Source: Tetragonia tetragonoides (Eukaryota; Streptophyta; Magnoliopsida; Caryophyllales; Aizoaceae). From it: 64,000 bases of DNA. The notes beneath the pieces are model-generated. The model searched no databases and had not been told where the DNA came from. It saw nothing but the letters and a program-made list of their open reading frames with translations. Both the position numbers and the translations under genes were made by a program. Below are positions 60,792 to 64,000 of the stretch, in pieces; within the stretch, counting starts at the first letter, position 1, and each line of letters starts with the position of its first letter. The stretch lies in contig CM076153.1 of assembly GCA_038025085.1 (NCBI GenBank), forward strand, positions 9,083,501 to 9,147,500. The letters run 5' to 3'.

Positions 60792-61380
60792 AAATTGAGT
60801 TCTCACCAAGCATTGAATAAGTAATAAATAGCTATAAATGCATGGGTGAATAAAAAGAAATTAAAAATAATTTTATTTTATTTTAATATGAAATGAGTAA
60901 TATAAGTATAAATTTATTATCCAAATTTTTTTTATTATACATTCACTAAAAATGTAATATCTTTGTTAAATGTGTTTTTTTGTTGATAAAAATATTATTA
61001 TTGTTCTTTTTTACTCCTATTATTCAACTTTACATATTGATATGATTGAATTTTATATTATATTTCTTCTAATAACAGAGTATGCATGATAAACAAGAAC
61101 CCGTGTATCGCACGGGCACGAAATCTAGTAATTTTTAAAGTTGCGTAACAAAAGTTATTTTATTTTATAATCTTAACAAAATGATAATAAATATAATAGG
61201 TTGTATTTATGAAGTCAAATAATGATTATTAATTAATGCTTGACACACTTGGATGGAGGCTTAGGTGGCAGCATACGTGTCATCACCACACGAACTTGGC
61301 GCTTACGTGGCATCTTAGGTGTCATGCCCACACGATTTTAGGCGCTTGCGTGGCATCCTACGTGTCGTGGCCACACGAAA
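60120..61380. repeat. Degenerate ACGT-rich minisatellite of Helitron H3
   Basis: Units of roughly 45-55 bp alternate ACGTGGCATC-like and ACGTGTCATC-like cores followed by CCACACGAA, in 60120-60620 and again at 61240-61380 on the other side of H4. Examples: TACGTGTCGTGCCCACACGA near 60500, TACGTGTCATCACCACACGA near 61274, TACGTGTCGTGGCCACACGA near 61350. Confidence 0.75.
60696..61128 (+). mobile_element. Helitron H4 nested inside H3
   Basis: Starts TCAATATATATATATA after A (60695); ends hairpin CCCGTG-TATCG-CACGGG (61100-61116), eight bases, then CTAG before T (61129). Removing it rejoins GGAAGAATTA to TAATTTTTAAAG, which parallels the related unit inside H3 at about 60278-60300 (CAAGATTTATAATTTTTTTG). 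The (TA)n tract 60699-60789 is its expanded 5' end. 433 bp. Confidence 0.8.
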
Positions 61381-61476
61381 TGAACTCACTTTTAAATAAA
61401 TATATATATATATGATTTCTAGTGTGTTGAGTCCATTCCAAATGTTGGTTTATTTCTTCTTCATAATTTTTATAAT

Positions 61477-62177
61477 CAGGGTCGTCCTTGAAGGTCTGCA
61501 GCATGTGCGGCCGCACAGGATCCAACACAATTAAGGGACCCAAAATAGAAGAAAGTTTTATAATATATTTTAAATGTTATGATTAAGAAACATGACTTTC
61601 TCTTTAATTCAGTGGTTTGAGGCATCAAAGTAGAGCGTTGTTTTGTGTTTCCATTTTATCCAAGATCAAATCTGCTTGCCATCATATTTTGATTGAATTT
61701 TTCTTTTCCCAAGCTTTCTTTGTTTGATTTTTAAAATTAGATGAGGAAAAAAAATTTCCGTTTTTTAAACACATATATATATTTATTTTTTTTTAAAGGT
61801 AAAAAAAAAGTGGAGCACCAATAGCCTCTAACTTGACTCCAATTCCAAATTTTTATTCCTAATTTAATCTATTATCCCCCTTAATCATTATCCCCAATCC
61901 AAACATATCCTTAATGTTATATATTCTCTTTCCGGAAAATATTTATAAAATGAACTTTTTTTTTGTGAGATATTTCCTTCAAAAGTAAATTGAGTTGAAC
62001 AATATAACATTGTCACAATTTTTCCTTCTTTTTTGCCGGTAAAACATGCTATTGATATATACTTTAGGGAGTTCTCACTTTTATCCCGCTTAGAGCCTCT
62101 AAAACATCACAACCGAGACTAAGGCCTAATCTTTTTAATTTTTGCACAGGATCTCCAATATCTCAGGAACGACCCTG
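61477..62177. mobile_element. hAT-like non-autonomous element
   Basis: 701 bp; ends CAGGGTCGTCCTTGA and, inward from the right, CAGGGTCGTTCCTGA, a typical plant hAT terminus. The 8-bp flanks TTTATAAT and TTGATGAC agree at five of eight positions, compatible with an old target duplication. Its position interrupts module R, as shown by comparison with 45570-45590. Confidence 0.75.
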
Positions 62178-62630
62178 TTGATGACCTCACCCAGTCTAAT
62201 TAGTCAACTTAAGCTAATAAATAGTATGTTGTTACTAAAAAAAAAAAAAAAATCCTTTTTCATACTGTTAATAAATACAAACTTATGCGACTGATTGAGA
62301 GAGAGAAGGATGTGAGCTTTTGAAATGATAACATTATGTTTCTAACATTATTGGAATCTTTTTACAAGCACTTTAGAGAGCTGTTAAAATCTGACCCGAC
62401 TCGAAATCTGACTCAAAAAACAATCGACAAAAATTAACTCAATTTTTAAAATTTTTGCAGAGGGCCTCCAATATCTCAGGAACGACCCTGTTGATGACCT
62501 CACCCAGTCCTAATTAGTCCACTTAAGCTAATAAATAGTATGTTGTTACTTAAAAGAAAAAAAAATCCTTTTTCATACTGTTAATAAATACAAACTTATG
62601 TGACTGATTGAGAGAGAGAAGGATGTGAGC
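62134..62630. repeat. Tandem duplication of 313 bp that includes the hAT right end
   Basis: TCCAATATCTCAGGAACGAC ending CCTGTTGATGACC occurs near 62154 and again near 62467, followed in both by CTCACCCAGTC, the A-run, and GGATGTGAGC. The second unit is then cut by the insertion at 62631. Confidence 0.88.
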
Positions 62631-63086
62631 TAGAGGTGGCCACGGGTCGTGCCGTGCAGGAGCTGGGCCGGGCTTCTTCGGAGGGAGGCACTGCTTTGGC
62701 ACTACCAGTACCGTGCCGTGCGGGGCCTGGGCCCCGGGCCTAACTAGGTGAAGCACACGGTTGGACCGCCATGAAGAGAGAGAGAGAGCATCCATTGAAG
62801 GGGAGAGAGAAAGCTAGAGGAGAGAGAGAAAGTTAGAGGGAAGAGAGAAAGCAGCAGCAGCCATTGAAGCCAGTAGCCATTGATGGAGGACAGAGAGAAA
62901 GTCAGAGGAAAGAGACGTGCTATAAGGCGGGCCGGGCTTCCTCGGAGGGAGGCACTGCTTTGGCACCGCCAGCACCATGCCGTGCCCGTGCCTGGGCTTG
63001 GGCTCTCTCCTCGTCGGTACAGCTTGGGCCCTTGGCGGTCCGGTTAGGATGGGCTTGGGCCTAGCCTAGCCCACTGGCTACCTCTA
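62631..63086. mobile_element. hAT-like MITE with perfect 8-bp target duplication
   Basis: 456 bp; ends TAGAGGTGGCCACGGG and, inward from the right, TAGAGGTAGCCAGTGG. ATGTGAGC flanks it at 62623-62630 and 63087-63094. The GC-rich interior repeats a block twice (GGGCCGGGCTTC(T/C)TCGGA, GGAGGCACTGCTTTGGCAC). Open frames in it are not genes. Confidence 0.9.
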
Positions 63087-63761
63087 ATGTGAGCTTTTGA
63101 AATGATAACATTATGTTTCTTACATTATTGGAATCTTTTTACAAGCACTTTAGAGAGCTGTTAAAATCTGATCCGACTCGAAACCTGACTCGAAAAATAA
63201 TCGACAAAAACTAACTCGACAGCTCAAAAGCTCACTAAGTTTACACATAAATGCATTACAACCGGGCCAAATGAGATTAACCGACAAAAATAGGCATAAA
63301 AAGGAGCCAAATCGAAAACTCACCCGAAAAAAGAGACAAAAACGACTTCAAATCTTGAATGCCCATTACGAGTTGGTATACAAACATACTTAAAACAGGA
63401 AGAATGAGTTTGACTGGGCCGAACCTACCTAACCGACCCATTTAACATCTCTTAGATCATATGTATTTGTGTTTTTTGAGTTTAAGATCCACATGTATTG
63501 ATATCTTCGAGTTTATTTTTTTGTTTTTTCATTTTGAAAACGGTATAAATTAAAGTTTCGGCTCTAAAAAATGTCTTTGAGCTTAATTAGATTTCAATAT
63601 GTAATAGGTGTTTTGAATTCTCCGTTAATTTGACACCTAATCCGTGTTTTGAGTAGTTTTCCTTTTTGTTTTGAACTTTGTTATTATTACTAGAGTAATG
63701 TTGTACTCGTTTAATCAAGGGGTTAATCAAATATCATTTTACATGCATTAGAGCTGGTAAA

Positions 63762-64000
63762 TAGGTGGTGTTGTGTCATGTTCGTGTTCGTGTCAAAGTT
63801 AATCGTGTCAGAAATCTTCCGACACTAACCTAACCCATTTATTAATCGTGTCGGAAATCTTCAGCACTAACTCAACCCTCTTAATAATCGTGTTATTCGT
63901 GTTGACCCGCTTAACTTTTTTAATCTAATTTCTTTCTAGAAAACTAATGAACATAACATAAAATACTAACAAAAAATAGTAAAGAACTTTTAAAACATCA
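63762..64000. mobile_element. Possible hAT-like element running off the window
   Basis: Starts TAGAGCTGGTAAATAGGT, similar to hAT-MITE starts, and continues with twofold repeats of TTAATCGTGTC(A/G)GAAATCTTC. The other end is outside the window. Confidence 0.4.

Larger units (their letters stand above)
59655..61415 (-). mobile_element. Helitron H3 (non-autonomous), minus orientation
   Basis: On the minus strand it starts TCATATATATATATA (61415 leftward, preceded by A) and ends in a GC-rich hairpin CCACGCGGAGCACGG, then AGATAAAACTAG before T. Removing 59655-61415 joins CTTTAATTATA to TTTCTAGTGTG, which matches the uninterrupted copy CTTTAATTATATTTTTCTAGCGTG at about 45510-45530. The interior has repeated ACGTGGCATC / ACGTGTCATC ... 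CCACACGAA units. Length 1761 bp including H4. Confidence 0.87.
59440..63760. repeat. Dispersed module R, copy 4, broken by four insertions
   Basis: Pieces 59440-59654, 61416-61476, 62178-62630 and 63095-63760 align in order with 45250-46400. The breaks are Helitron H3 (59655-61415, itself containing H4), a hAT-like element (61477-62177), a 313-bp tandem duplication, and a hAT-like MITE (62631-63086). The uninterrupted copy near the P450 therefore serves as an empty-site reference. Confidence 0.85.

Noticed and set aside
62550..63064. Proline/Ala-rich frames on both strands
   Set aside because: They are inside the GC-rich hAT-like MITE with clear termini and target duplication.

Overview
This is plant nuclear DNA: intron-rich genes with GT-AG boundaries in an AT-rich, transposon-dense background. 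A CYP76AD-type cytochrome P450, the family that opens betalain synthesis, points to Caryophyllales, most likely Amaranthaceae in the broad sense (beet, spinach or quinoa relatives). The species is an inference.

Genes, left to right. (1) 137-6976, minus: a PRR7-type pseudo-response regulator of the circadian clock (PRR3/7 clade, the clade of the beet bolting gene BTC1), eight coding exons, 785 residues, with a promoter carrying G-boxes and an exact evening element. (2) 9637-16327, minus: organellar adenylate kinase, four exons, 300 residues. (3) 18191-24058, minus: TONNEAU1-type microtubule/centrosome-related protein, eight exons, 267 residues. (4) 25856-32754, plus: a HAD-superfamily IIA hydrolase of the CECR5 type, twelve exons, with a frameshift, an in-frame stop and a GC splice donor, so probably a recent pseudogene. 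(5) 46695-48655, minus: a CYP76AD beta-clade P450 (CYP76AD5/6-like), two exons, 500 residues. Genes 1-4 form a compact euchromatic block. From about 33 kb onward the window is mostly repeats, and the P450 is the only gene there.

Repeats. 33.4-34.2 kb holds about 2.5 units of a 310-bp satellite-like repeat. 35.4-40.6 kb is a decayed Ty1/copia element with a truncated 5' LTR. 40.6-46.7 kb is a mosaic of duplicated noncoding modules, including what looks like the 3' end of a lost second CYP76AD copy, broken up by MITEs and a fold-back element. 49-64 kb contains Helitrons (one nested in another, both borders confirmed by empty-site comparison within this window), a Mutator-like MITE with a perfect 9-bp target duplication, Stowaway-, Harbinger- and hAT-like elements, and long AT microsatellites. 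Several SINEs with target-site duplications lie in introns and spacers of the 0-42 kb half.

The genes do not form an operon-like unit. The arrangement of most interest is a clock/bolting-type regulator and a betalain/L-DOPA-type P450 within 42 kb of each other. All splice models were worked out by eye from splice signals, reading phase and family resemblance; no alignment or transcript data were available.
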